30,198 nucleotides of DNA from Mucidula mucida (lineage: Eukaryota; Basidiomycota; Agaricomycetes; Agaricales; Physalacriaceae), in the NCBI GenBank assembly GCA_015501055.1, contig JADNYV010000423.1, positions 1 through 30,198 of the forward strand, written 5' to 3'. Shown in pieces: positions 9,679 through 19,755 of the stretch. The notes beneath the pieces were generated by a model. The model was not told where the DNA came from and searched no databases. It worked only from the letters and a program-made list of their open reading frames with translations. Position numbers and translations under genes: made by a program. The stretch's first letter is position 1. Each line of letters opens with the position of its first letter.

Positions 9679-10614
9679 GAAGAAGCAGAATGCATAGACA
9701 AAGCTTTTGTATCGATACCAAAGACGCATCGATGTGTACCTGTATGCAATGTAGCGTAATTTCTTGGACAACGACTGTTGCGACTCGTAAGAACCACGGG
9801 TTATGCACATCATATCGTGAGGGCGCCAGTCGACAGTGACCTTGAGATCTCATTGATGTTGATTGACACTGCAGACACGCGTCACTGACTCGTGAATAAT
9901 GTTTGTAGCAAGGAACTTGTTCGTCAATCAAACTGACAAACGGTCCGGTTCACCTGGCTTCATACTTTCCGCTTGTGTCGCTGTCTTGTCGTCGAAACAT
10001 CGATATTTCTGGCGCACCTTGTCTGCAGAACATGTTTCGCCCCAAGTTATAAATGAATGAAACAGTCAACTCCTTGGTCCTATCTACTACCTTTGAAGTT
10101 GCGCAAAGTATCAATATCGCTACAGAGATGCATCTTGTCATCATTTCTTTCTGCTAGGGCGACTCGATCTCTAAAGTTATCATTCCGCATGGAAACGTAC
10201 AGATCGCCGCCGCCAACCAGATGCACCATCTACCGACTTTCAGCGGCGACCGCGAGTGATGTATGTATCGGCGGGCGCTGTCGTGCGTCCCGTGTTGGGC
10301 GAGGCGATGCATCCCTCGCTCGTGTTTCACGGCCGCTGCATAAAAGGCGACCTGGTGAAGTATTTTTTCTTCACTCCCCTAACCTCGCGGTCTGTCAAGC
10401 GCTTGGAGGTGGGGTGACTCTGGGGAGGCGCGCGGAGACCGCAGCGCGTACAGGGTAAGGTCTCCCATTTGTGTGAGGAGACTGTCCGTTCAAGCCATGT
10501 CACACGCGCTAGGCTAGAGCTCTTCCTCTTTGGAAATGATTAGCTCGCCCTGCTCTTTTATTCAATGCTCAATCTTTTGTGGTGCTCTGTCACTTATCGG
10601 TCTCGACTCCTCGG
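9679..10614. other. Long stretch without an assigned gene
   Basis: One frame around 10190-10416 reads plausibly (VVRPVLGEAMHPSLVFHGR) but has no start, splice partner or family match that I recognise. The rest shows only short shadow frames. Confidence 0.4.
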
Positions 10615-10797
10615 ATGTCCTCCCGCTCAATCTATCCGACTGGAACGGACAATGTGGGTTTGACGCAATGTTTTGTTATCGTGCGCTGATGAACAGTTTC
10701 ATTCTAGGTAACCGGCGACACTCAGGTCTCAACTCGGACGGTGTTTGATGCTCTCCCGTGGAAAACGGGAAACGATAGCTCGCATCAACTGGGTTAG
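10615..10797 (+). other. Candidate small two-exon reading frame
   Basis: ATG at 10615 encodes MSSRSIYPTGTDN. A donor (GTGGGT, 10654) and a good acceptor (TTCATTCTAG, ending 10707) join it in phase to VTGDTQVSTRTVFDALPWK, reaching TAG at 10795. Another donor (GTTAGA, 10793) sits just before that stop, so this could be the 5' end of a longer transcript, perhaps of the RhoGEF gene that starts about 400 bases further on. I could not connect the two. Confidence 0.25.
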
Positions 10798-11207
10798 AGG
10801 CGTCCGGCGCACAAAGTATTGGACGACATTCCCCAAGCGCTCGATGTCTCTTCTTCCGAGAAATGATGGACTCGCGTTGGATTCCGCCGCTGTGTGCCGC
10901 CTGTACCAACAATCATTTATTTGGTTCGTCAATTACTGCAAGACCGGTATAACTGACTTACCTTCCCTTCCAGCATAACAATCCATGACTTTGATATGAT
11001 GCTCTTCCTTGGCGGAAATGTTCAGCTCTATCAGAAAGAGAACTCTTCCCAATTGGAATTGATATGCTCGCTGTATGATCATGTACTACATACGCCACGT
11101 TGTATAACGTCGCCACCCTGTACTAAAATAACACCGTATCTTTTCCTTAAACCTGGCTTTCGTGCTGGCCACCGCACTACGCGCCGAGGATCCGATCGGC
11201 AACGGTT
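10798..11207. other. No assigned gene before the RhoGEF
   Basis: Only short frames are present. It may contain the RhoGEF promoter or unrecognised 5' exons. Confidence 0.4.
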
Positions 11208-13796
11208 ATGGCTGTGATCAGGTCCATCAGAGGCTGTCCAGTGTCCACTGACAGTCATCATGTTCAAAGTCCCTCCTTCACCCCAACTGTCACTGCGGAT
11301 GCTTGGATGAGCTGTAAATTATTGCTACCAAAGGCACCGTCGGACGAGCTGCGCCTCGACAGCTTTCGCATCCTTTCCCGACTTCGTATAATCACCGAAT
11401 TACGTCCATGGGTCGGCCGATACGCCAAGGTCAAGCCAGATGCGGCCTTTCGGGTGCTCTGGGAATGCCTTTCCTTGGGTGCGCCGCTCTGCACGCTGTT
11501 GAATATGCTCGCCCCGCCGTACTTGGACGTGGATGTGGATTTTGATCTCCCGCTGGACCGGAGAATGTCGCTCTTTACCAATTTCATCGAACGCGTCGGG
11601 TTGCTGGAGATGCAAAATCGCCTGGCGTATGGGGAGGTCTTACGCGTGGATGATCTTTTTGGCGCGACGACGACTGGATTCGCCAAGGCAAGTCGCGATC
11701 GTGTTTGCGCTTGTGATATAAACTTTTTTCCTGGAATTAGGTTCTGAAAACAGTAAAGCGTGTCCTCGCGGCGTTAGAAGATTCATATCCGGGTCTGTAT
11801 GTCCTGCCCCCTCGCTGGCAGCAGCAACGCACAGCATTCGTGCAGAATCTGCTTGATTCCGAGGAAGTGCATGTGTCGGCGCTTGGGATGGTAGCTGTAC
11901 GTGACGCGTTCCTTCGCTTTTGTAAAATCGCGTCTCACTGTCCGACAGGAAGCGGCGCTACTCATGTCAGAAGCTACTGGTACTATCGAACCTCGACTTG
12001 AGTGCCTTCTTGTCCATAGAAGCCATCTCCGGCAGTACCATAGCCAGGTGCTGACTGGACTGCAAGAAATAGTCTCGGCTCCCTGGCTGGAGGAATGGAC
12101 GCAGATCTTAACTACTGTAAGGTTTTCTGTGTCCTGTTTTGTGGCCGGATTTTCATCAGTTGACAGGAAACCAGTTTTGTGACACGGACAGTCAGCGCAT
12201 ATCGTTCCATTTGTATCAATCACCTCCCGGTCCACGACTTTCTCCTAGCGCGGTTATCTACGCTACAACCCGAACTTCGCGTTCATGCCCAGACCCTTCT
12301 GGATATTGTCAGGCGCATACCTTCCCGACTTTCCGAATATTGTTCTATCCTGAACGCTATCATTCACGTCTCCACGCCCTCTGAGCATCATTCGTATGAC
12401 ACTCTATGCGCGCTCATCTTCGCTATGCAGGGCGCGTCGGATACAATAGACGAAATGAGTCGTCAGATTCGCACCATGCGAGTCGCTTCCATCTTTCAGA
12501 CGCGAGCGCTTGGGTGGGACCTACCTCTTGACACTGGGTGCCTCCTGATCGACGACGTCCTGCGTACGAGCGATGCGGAGGCACTATATAACGTCTTTCT
12601 TTTTGAATACGTCTTGATATGTTGCTTTGAGGAGACAAGCGCCGAGCAGCAGACGGCGAGATACCCTATTCATTCGTGGGAATTAGGACCTGCTCTACGA
12701 GGAAGCGGCCCACTTTGCCTTACTAGCATAGTCCCACTAAAAGCAGTGATAGCGGTTCGCGTATTTGGCCTCGAGGCTTTCGGTATTGAATGGACTGACG
12801 ATGATGGACGTGAGAATGTCATTGAATTCACGTCTTCGTGTGCGGTCCAGAACGAACAGTGGTGCTCCTTGCTCGGGCTACTCGCACCCACTATCTACGA
12901 GCGCGACACGGAGTGCAATTCTATACTGTCAGGTCCGTCGTCTCGACCTCGACAGTCTGCTCCATTTGCTTCTCATGATCCACTACTTAGTTGACTCGAG
13001 CCCGACGGGTAGGCGCAAATCATATTCACGTCCATGGAGCGTTCGAGGCCATAAGACGACTCACTCCGAGTCGTCCTCTTTGGTCAAGCAGGATTTTGTC
13101 GGGAATAACGAGATTCATCTCAGCCCGGGGCTTTTGCCCACACTCTTTGGGAGCATTCCCGATTTACCGCGAAGTCCTTTTTCCCTGGATACGACCTTTC
13201 AATCGATCGATGCGGGATTTGAGCCACCGCCAACACCACCGCCGGAGTTCGTTCCTGGTACGATTGTGTTCGCGGTGTCGACGTGATACATGTTAATATC
13301 TCCGTTTTTACAGTCGATGAGCACAACAACTTTCTGCTGGACCTCACTGGTAAGGTGGAGAGACAAGGACGATTTGCAGAAGCCGGTGGCGGGTTCTCGG
13401 ATGTCTGGGCTGGAATATGGCGGGATGGATTGCAAGAGAGAAGGGTTTGTTTTCTCGCCCACTTCGAAGTAGGATACACTGATACACGCGGTGATATTAT
13501 TAGGTCGCTGTCAAGGCTCTAAGCTCTCGTCTAGAAGATCCAGAAACGGAACGAAAGATACAACAGGCATGTGGCGTACCCGGCGCATCTTCATGTATTG
13601 ACGTTCTCAATAGCGTTTAGCGCGCGAGTTGTCAGTCTGGAAGAAGATGGACCATCCCCATATACTTCCGCTGTATGGCATTGCATCGGATTTTGGTCGT
13701 TACGATGCAATGGTCTGCCCTTGGTTCGAAAATGGGAGAAACGCGGTGGATAAAAGACCCTATACTGATCTTGTCAGTCACCAGCTTACAATATGA
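11208..13796 (+). CDS. Cdc24-like RhoGEF fused to a TKL kinase N-lobe
   Basis: Eight exons join in phase: 11208-11687, 11741-11896, 11949-12116, 12167-12932, 12991-13257, 13314-13444, 13504-13566 and 13614-13796, giving 737 aa. Residues about 75-170 match the CDC24/calponin-like domain (LWECLSLGAPLCTLLNML). About 180-372 is a DH (RhoGEF) domain with IPSRLSEYCSILNAII in the third conserved region, and about 385-507 is a PH domain ending in a QW-containing helix. Such proteins load GTP on Cdc42 or Rac at sites of polarised growth. After a Pro-rich linker (PPPTPPPEF) comes a kinase N-lobe: glycine loop GGGFSDVW (637-644), VAVK with Lys660, RLARE helix C, and HPHILPLYG. The frame stops about 40 residues later with no HxD or DFG lobe. 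There is no PB1 domain. If the intron at 13258 is retained, a 621-aa GEF without kinase ends at 13286. The introns at 11688 and 13567 begin with GC. Confidence 0.85.
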
Positions 13797-14491
13797 CGCA
13801 GACTTCGCGAGCGGAGGACAGCGCTAGGCGGCCACCACATCAACACGAGGTTACGAGCTATAGACAGCTAGTGGGAATACTCAAACGCGTCCTGAAAGGG
13901 TTGCTTGATGGACTGGGAGCTGCTAGAGCACTCAGCGCTCGCTCAGAATCTACCGCTGTTATTCGACGATTTCTCAACCTGGCACCATAGCGGTTACCAA
14001 ATAGTGGCCCTTCCTTTGGAATTCCTCGTTCAGCTGTCCTTCTCTACGACATATTCCACTGCCTCCAGCTGTCAGCCTAGCAGCTCCCAGGGTACGATGC
14101 CGAGGACTCGCTCACCTCTCTGATTAGCTACGGCGCATCGCCTTCGGACACATTCAGAGCCTCATTCCTGCTCCTTCTGTTACTCGGACGCTTTTCCCTC
14201 CCGAAGCACATCCCCCCTTACTTCAGCGCCGTTCATGGTTGTTGTTCTGCGGTCTTTGTAATTTTGATGCGCCGACTTAGCAAGAGCCAGACGGACGTCC
14301 ATCTGCGCGAAATGGGTTGAGGATCCATCCAGACCTGAAGATTTATTTTGAACGATGATGGCCAAGGATATTGACTGATGGGTCTTGAGCCCTAGACGTG
14401 ATTTGGGGCGTTTGCTTCCAGACGATTCTTCGGACACTATCTTAATCAGGAATCGACGTGCACCGCCACTCATTTTTCCGTCCGTTGACAC
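13797..14491. other. Downstream of the kinase N-lobe, no C-lobe found
   Basis: I looked in all frames for the kinase catalytic loop and DFG segment and found neither. A phrase LVGILKRVLKGLLDG near 13868 vaguely resembles the helix that opens a C-lobe but leads nowhere. A 103-codon minus-strand frame (14491-14180) starts with an ATG and lacks any recognisable feature. Confidence 0.4.
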
Positions 14492-15267
14492 TCATACATT
14501 GCATAAGTACAAGGATGGAGCTATATCAGGACTCCGCGTGGTACTTTTGTGACCTGACGCTGCTCTCGGAGTAGCTCTTTCGAGTCTTCTCGAGCGGACT
14601 GACTCGACTGTCACCAAAAATGGAACAATGAAACAATAAGGAGACACTGCCGTGGAAACAAGTACCCACAAGCGCCTATGTAGCGTGTGATTACAAGGGA
14701 AGCGCTTCCCTCCACAGCATGAAGTCGTGAGACCGGCGCCAAAGGAACTCTAATCAGGCAAGAACACGCTGAACATGCGAGGCAACACATTAATCAGAAC
14801 CGAGATTTTGGAATTCAATTCATTCTATAGCTGGTAACCTCGTGTTGATGTGACTGCGTAGCGTTGTCCTCCGCCGCGAAGTCGAAGTCACATTGTTCTA
14901 GTGACTGGTCGATAGGGATGGAAGCGTAGGGCTATGCATCTCCCATGATCTGCGGCATCGTGCGAGCGACTGGAATGCATGCGTAGCACACGATGCTCAA
15001 TAGTAAACCCATCCGGATCAGCGCCACACTAAATTTGAGTGGCGTTGTTTACATCGAGGGAACGGAAACGGAGCCATATATTGCTGTCATGGAGATATCT
15101 CGTGTTATGGAAGCTGCGCCTGTCCATTTTCATTCTTCAGGGCGTTACGGAATGTGGGACTCTCCGGAGGTGAATGAGGCGCCGTTATCAAAAGATGGCG
15201 ATCGGAAACTTCTCACGCAGGGGTCACATTTTCCGAGCCGTTTTCGGCATCTTCACAGCACCGTTTG
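14492..15267. other. Intergenic stretch, nothing assigned
   Basis: A 93-codon plus-strand frame (14993-15274) runs into the TATA box of the next gene and shows no family resemblance, so I treat it as chance. Confidence 0.45.
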
Positions 15268-15275
15268 TATATAAA
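15268..15275 (+). promoter_or_regulatory. TATA box of the 102-aa gene
   Basis: TATATAAA lies 81 bases before the ATG at 15357, a normal distance for a fungal promoter with a leader of about 50 bases. Confidence 0.55.
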
Positions 15276-15356
15276 CCGTGCAGAAATCAGGACATCTCAC
15301 TCAAGTCATCCACATTCTTCCCGCATTTACTAGCTCATCCTCATTAGTGTTCTATA

Positions 15357-15780
15357 ATGTCTTCTAATGGAGGGGCACGGGCACGTCTGTCGGAGGAAGT
15401 CTATGCACTCGTCCAAAGGATACAAGATCTCAAACGAAGCCTCGCCGGCGACGAACAAGGCCTCTTCGAAGAAGTGATGCAGGGCCTCTTCGAAGCACTG
15501 GAGCAGTAAGCAATGTCTCCCTAGACAAGGTCGATACTCTGACTGACTTCAAATGTGCTATTAGATTTCGTGATCAAGTCAAAAATGGTTTGACGGTTTA
15601 TCTGGACGATGTCAAAAAATGCTTAGCTTCCACGGAACAGGACCTCGAGGTAAGACTTCTTCGAGTCAATCATTGTAACAAGAATACTTACTGGGGTCAC
15701 TGCAGGTACGCCGACGAGCAATCCGACAGTCCACGCATTCCCCCGATCCACATGTGGCGCCACGTCCGCATGAACAGTAA
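15357..15780 (+). CDS. Small helical protein, 102 aa, three exons
   Basis: Exons 15357-15505, 15565-15649 and 15706-15780 join in phase (introns of 59 and 56 bases, GTAAGC...TTAG and GTAAGA...GCAG). The product begins MSSNGGARARLSEEVYALVQ and is mostly amphipathic helix (QDLKRSL, EVMQGLFEALEQFRDQVK, LDDVKKCLASTEQDLE), ending in a short basic, Pro/His-rich tail. There is no signal peptide or membrane segment. A TATA box and a compact three-exon structure with good splice sites support a real gene. I do not recognise the family, and the helices suggest protein-protein binding only in a general sense. Confidence 0.7.
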
Positions 15781-16471
15781 AGGTCGTATGCCTGTACGGA
15801 TCTCAACAAGGTTCCTCTCGAGGAGGAAAGCGCATAGTCTTTTATGTCTTATCATTTCCTTCTTGTATTATGTTCATTCTCCGTATACGTCCGCCATACT
15901 ATGTAGAAAAATGAAATAGAAACCCTCTGATTCTTTCAGTGACGACCTCGATCCTTAATGTGGTGATGCTACATCTGGACTAAGGAGTCATGTGGGCAAT
16001 CATTCTTTTCACCGTGGATATATACTGTGCTAGAAGACGTCACTGTACCGATGATGCGAATAATGTCGCTAGCAGGAAAATAAGTCACGGACGGTGTCGA
16101 TAGTAACACGAACCAATGGGTAGAATGCAATGTAAGCCGGAGGATGGTACTGCTTTCCAATTCGTTCCTCGCTGTCGGACTCTGCGTGTGATTGGTGGAA
16201 GAATATGTAAGGCTTGCCGTAAGTGTACGTCTCTCCATCTCAGATATTACAGATGTCGCGTATTGGAGCGAGGTAATGGTACGTAGAAGTTCACGTATCA
16301 GCGTGAAATGACCGAAGAGTGTAGAGTAACAAGTAAGATTCTCTACACCTTGAACGCAGTTTCAGCTTCGTGTGATGCGGAGACTCGTGGACAGGTAGAA
16401 ACTTAGATATCCTGGCCCTCGAAACGAGTCGTCTAAATCATGCAGTATGATAATGAAGGGTTCAACCTCTT
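15781..16471. other. Intergenic stretch, nothing assigned
   Basis: No convincing coding frame or RNA gene was seen between the 102-aa gene and the inverted repeat. Confidence 0.45.
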
Positions 16472-16520
16472 CAGCAGCACCGTTCGTATGGTTGTGCCAA
16501 CCATACGAACGGTGCTGCTG
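16472..16520. repeat. Perfect 23-bp inverted repeat with 3-base loop
   Basis: The left arm 16472-16494 begins CAGCAGCACCGTTCGTATGG. The right arm 16498-16520 is its exact reverse complement, separated only by TGC. The symmetry stops sharply at both ends. As RNA it would form a very stable 23-bp hairpin, and as DNA it could extrude as a cruciform. There is no U-rich tail of the bacterial terminator kind, and none would be expected in a fungus. Confidence 0.95.
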
Positions 16521-16934
16521 GACCTCAGCAGCTCGAAGTCGCGGCGCGGCTCGTCTTGCGTGACAATTGAGTTTGCACATCTATGACAAAGAGCTGTTAT
16601 TGACAATAATAATTTGAGGCCTGAGATACAATCGACAGCACTGTGCGTCTCCCGCCCAAACCACTCGGGTACTGCGAGACTTTAAGACTCAGAGAGAGAA
16701 TGGAGGGCTGACTCTACTGCGCTGTGTTTTGGTGCATCTAAGGCTACCATGCTGTAACACCAAGGCACATCATCGTCGACAATAAACCACGAACGTACAT
16801 ATGTGGCAGGTCGCCCACCTTGACCGTCAAGCCTGGTGGCGGTGAATAGGATGTGAGTAATTTGCCGATAACCGATAGAATGCCGGTACGATGCGCTTAC
16901 TAATCCGGCAAATTGCCAAATCTTTTCCTCCGAA
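16521..16934. other. Upstream region of the RRM gene
   Basis: No gene is supported. A 125-codon minus-strand frame covers part of it, but it runs into the first exon of the RRM gene and looks like a shadow. Confidence 0.45.
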
Positions 16935-17859
16935 ATGTCATTGTTCGCGTTGGCCAATCTCGTTCGCGTCAATGCCCGCGCCCTCACTGCTGTCTCGCGC
17001 TGCTCGACTCGCTCTCTGTCATCGCGTCCATTCATAGCGCGTCCGACTTTGCTACCCAAGACACTGCGCCGCCATTCTTCACGCCGGTGGATAACCGACG
17101 CGGCTCAGCCACGCAAGGTTCTGTTTTTCGGTAATCTTCCCTTCAAAATGTCGGAAAGCGACATTGTGCGAGAGCTGGAGGGCTTTGGTGCTATAGGACA
17201 CATCCATAAAGGTGCGTGGAGCTTTGAGCGGCTGTCCGTCGCTTACATCTTTGTAGGCACCAATACGGCGACGAAGCAATCAATTGGGTGGGCCATCATC
17301 GAGTTTCAAAAGGAAGACGTGGCGGAACGTGTACTGCTCAAGCACGAAGCGCAGCCTTTCGTTTTCGATGGACGTGTTGCAATCCTAAACTGGGCGAAGA
17401 ATCAGAATGTCCCGTCTGTTCGCCAATGGAAGCGGTCTGACAGAGCTCCCTCATCGACACTTTTCATGACCAGCCTGCCCTTTAGGGCCTCAGAGGACGA
17501 AGTGGAAAAGAGCCTCTCACAGTATGGCCCTATCAAGCGCGTGGTCATTCGTATGCCTCTTCTTTTTTTGTCTTCAGACTGTTTTCTGATCATCGTTCAA
17601 AGGGCGCCTGCAAGAACGCACTTCCGGTGGCTATGCCCACATTGAATTCTGCGACCTGGACTCTGCTGTAGCGGCGTATGAGGCTAGCATGTCCAGTCCC
17701 ATCACGATCAAAGGGCGCCCTGTAGTCGTGGACTACGACCTTCCCAAACCTCCCAAGGCCCGTGAAAATGATGACGAAAATAGGCGCACGCCGGAGGCTG
17801 AGGAGAATAGAAGGCAGCTTATACGGCAACTTAACCAACCTGTACCCCCCGCTCGTTGA
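16935..17859 (+). CDS. Mitochondrial protein with two RRM domains
   Basis: Exons 16935-17211, 17257-17550 and 17603-17859 give 275 aa. The first 55 residues are rich in Arg, Ser and Ala with no acidic residue until about Asp55 (MSLFALANLVRVNARALTAV, then RSLSSRPFIARP), a typical mitochondrial targeting peptide. RRM1 spans about 61-139 (RNP2-like VLFFGNLPF, weak RNP1 SIGWAIIEF), and RRM2 about 159-236 (LFMTSLPF, RNP1-like SGGYAHIEF). A charged tail (ENDDENRRTPEAEENRR) closes the protein. The likely role is binding mitochondrial transcripts or rRNA. The first intron is 45 bases without a stop, so the frame reads through it; removing it restores the normal loop between strands 2 and 3 of RRM1, which supports splicing. 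Confidence 0.88.
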
Positions 17860-18353
17860 TGACTGCTAGTACTAGAACGATGACGGCATTCACCCATCCT
17901 GTTCTTCTGCGCTTAGGACAATTCAAGTGATATGGACTACACTTGCACCAGATTACTTTCCTTTCTTACGTCTAGTGAAATGGTGCTTTGCGATTAGTCG
18001 ACAGATCCCAAGAGCTGCACAGCCACTGTAGTGGACTTTTCACCTCTTCCATTTGCCACCATTTTACCAATTCCACATCAAGAACAAAGTCTACACCAGT
18101 ATATCTTGCTCGGTGCTCTTCAGACATTACGCATGCGCGTCAAAGTATCGTCCGTTCTATTTCCACCAGCGCTTAAAGAATCCTTCACATTACGCACCTT
18201 CCGTCTGCCTTCTGCAAGCAATCCACTGGAACGTGTCGAACGCGAGGTATACCTTCACCACTGCTGGTGGCCATGAGTTCATCGCTCTTTCCTCTATACC
18301 CTCACGTCTCTATTCCGGAACCCGACTCGTCGCAATACGACGGCGAGCAATAG
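17860..18353. other. Possible 5' part of the following plus-strand gene
   Basis: Two overlapping frames (18031-18276 and 18053-18454) are open. One of them reaches a donor at 18247 (GAG/GTATAC) in the phase needed to join the exon starting at 18354, but the encoded residues are unconvincing. An ATG at 18274 (MSSSLFPLYPHVSIPEPDSS) is off by one base from that exon. Confidence 0.3.
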
Positions 18354-18687
18354 TGCGAGCAGCTTATCTAACTCACCTCCAGCGAATGGAAATGGCAACG
18401 GTACTCTTACCATCTCTGATTTGGATTGCGCGCGTAAATGCCGCCAAATCATGAGTATCTATAGGGAGCTGCGTCGTCTAGGGTAAGTTTATTGTCGCGG
18501 ACATACTTTGCTGTTGCTGACAGGACTCGACAGTGCTGATAGTTTCTTCGAGAACAATCTGCCAAAGATTGTCGTTATTAAGTGGCGGTTCTACCAGAAC
18601 GCTTCGGATTATCTCCTGCAGCTCTCGACTCTCTTCGCAACCTCTATCCACGGCCATCCTTCCACGTTCATTCTTCCCACAAAATAG
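18354..18687 (+). CDS. 3' exons of an unidentified gene
   Basis: Exon 18354-18482 reads ASSLSNSPPANGNGNGTLTI and continues SDLDCARKCRQIMSIYRELR. A 51-base intron (GTAAGT 18483 to GACAG 18533) joins in phase to 18534-18687, reading ADSFFENNLPKIVVIKWRFY and ending in STFILPTK. The Asn/Gly/Pro/Ser linker followed by an ordered helical segment looks like genuine protein, and the splice sites are good. The 5' end is unresolved. I do not recognise the family. The last exon overlaps a long minus-strand frame (18478-19071) in the same codon register, so one of the two may be a shadow. Confidence 0.5.
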
Positions 18688-19071
18688 TGTTCTGTCTCGG
18701 AGCTCGAACAGTCTTTTGGTGGCGTCCATTCCGACTGCCATTTTCAATGCGCTAACGTCCTCCTCCACGATGTACAAGGACAATAGTCGAGATCTCAGGG
18801 AGAAAGCACTATCGAGAGGCGCTCCGCGCTGCGCCTGGTTGATGACGATAAAGCAGTCGTGGATGAGCACCATGATGATCTGGGCAGCGCATGCGTCGTC
18901 GTGGCCGGTGAGAATAGTCGCTCCTTTGCCTCGGCTGGTCGTGGCAGGAAGGTCGTCGCTCGCTGTAGAACGGGGAGAGGAGTCGGTACTCCTTGAAGAA
19001 CCTTTGGCGCGTCTATAATATCTTTTTCCTGCAGGACGAGACGGGTGCGGGATATTTTCGACGGCAGGCAT
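18478..19071 (-). CDS. Unidentified 197-aa ORF, antisense to preceding gene
   Basis: One uninterrupted frame from ATG at 19071. The first 55 residues are basic and Ser-rich (AGKRYYRRAKGSSRSTDSSP). Then come helical stretches (AAQIIMVLIHDCFIVINQAQ, LLSLYIVEEDVSALKMAVGM) and an acidic, Gln-rich end. There is no recognised domain. Its C-terminal 50 or so codons lie exactly antisense to the last exon of the plus-strand candidate, codon over codon, which is the arrangement most prone to long mirror frames. The N-terminal two-thirds have no competitor, so a real gene with a different 3' exon is possible. Confidence 0.4.
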   Translation of the reverse strand: MPAVENIPHPSRPAGKRYYRRAKGSSRSTDSSPRSTASDDLPATTSRGKGATILTGHDDACAAQIIMVLIHDCFIVINQAQRGAPLDSAFSLRSRLLSLYIVEEDVSALKMAVGMDATKRLFELRDRTLFCGKNERGRMAVDRGCEESRELQEIIRSVLVEPPLNNDNLWQIVLEETISTVESCQQQQSMSATINLP

Positions 19072-19755
19072 GGCGAGGACTGCAGGACAAGGAGGGATGG
19101 AATGGTGTCGAGCCTCATTGAAGACGCTTGACTATAAATACTACAAAAAGAACAAAGGAACAATACCAGACATTTAGGGCGCGCGTTATTGTTCCGTATC
19201 CAGTCGCATTGACAGTCAAAGGCTCAGACAATAGTCATCACAAACGAGAATTGACCAATGACTCGGAGTGGAATGACCAAAGAAATGAGGTTACCACAGG
19301 ATGCGATCAGCAATGAGCATAGTCGTGGACAAGATACATCTTTTCACCGTGAGCACGGCAGAATATATTGTCCTGACGGAGGTCACTGCACGAAGTCATC
19401 ATCTTGCCCGTTTCCTGTCAAATGTCTGAGATAGAGTTGCTGACGAGACACAAGCACTCAATCGCTCACCAGAGGGCCAGTCCCGTTGCCTAGGCGTCCG
19501 TGATGTTCAGCTCTACAAGAGCAGAACATGTGCATACCGCTCTTAGGTGTACGAGCGTCGAGGTGAACGAAAGAAGATATCTCTTGGTCTGTGGCAGTGC
19601 AGTGAATTGTCCTTGCTCGGCTGCTCTATCGGCATCGGCATTGCTGGGTAACAGCTTCGCCGATTCCGATTCTCTCACTGTCCTTTCAACTGATATCGGC
19701 GCAGGAGCAGATTCTCTCCGTCAAACTCTTTTCTCCATAATCAACGCTACCATCT
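19072..19755. other. Intergenic region before the first methyltransferase
   Basis: A 122-codon plus-strand frame (19500-19868) overlaps the first exon of the methyltransferase in a different frame and shows no family features. Nothing else is supported. Confidence 0.4.

Noticed and set aside
13283..13522. Separate start codon for the kinase piece
   Set aside because: The frame begins at a non-conserved codon inside what looks like an intron. The splice from 13257 to 13314 explains it better.
14180..14491. 103-codon minus-strand frame after the kinase N-lobe
   Set aside because: Considered as a small gene or an inverted kinase piece. No kinase motif and no other signature was found.
14993..15274. 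93-codon plus-strand frame
   Set aside because: It runs over the TATA box of the 102-aa gene and lacks family resemblance.
16682..17059. 125-codon minus-strand frame
   Set aside because: Its N-terminal third is the antisense of the mitochondrial targeting region of the RRM gene, and there is no domain in the rest.
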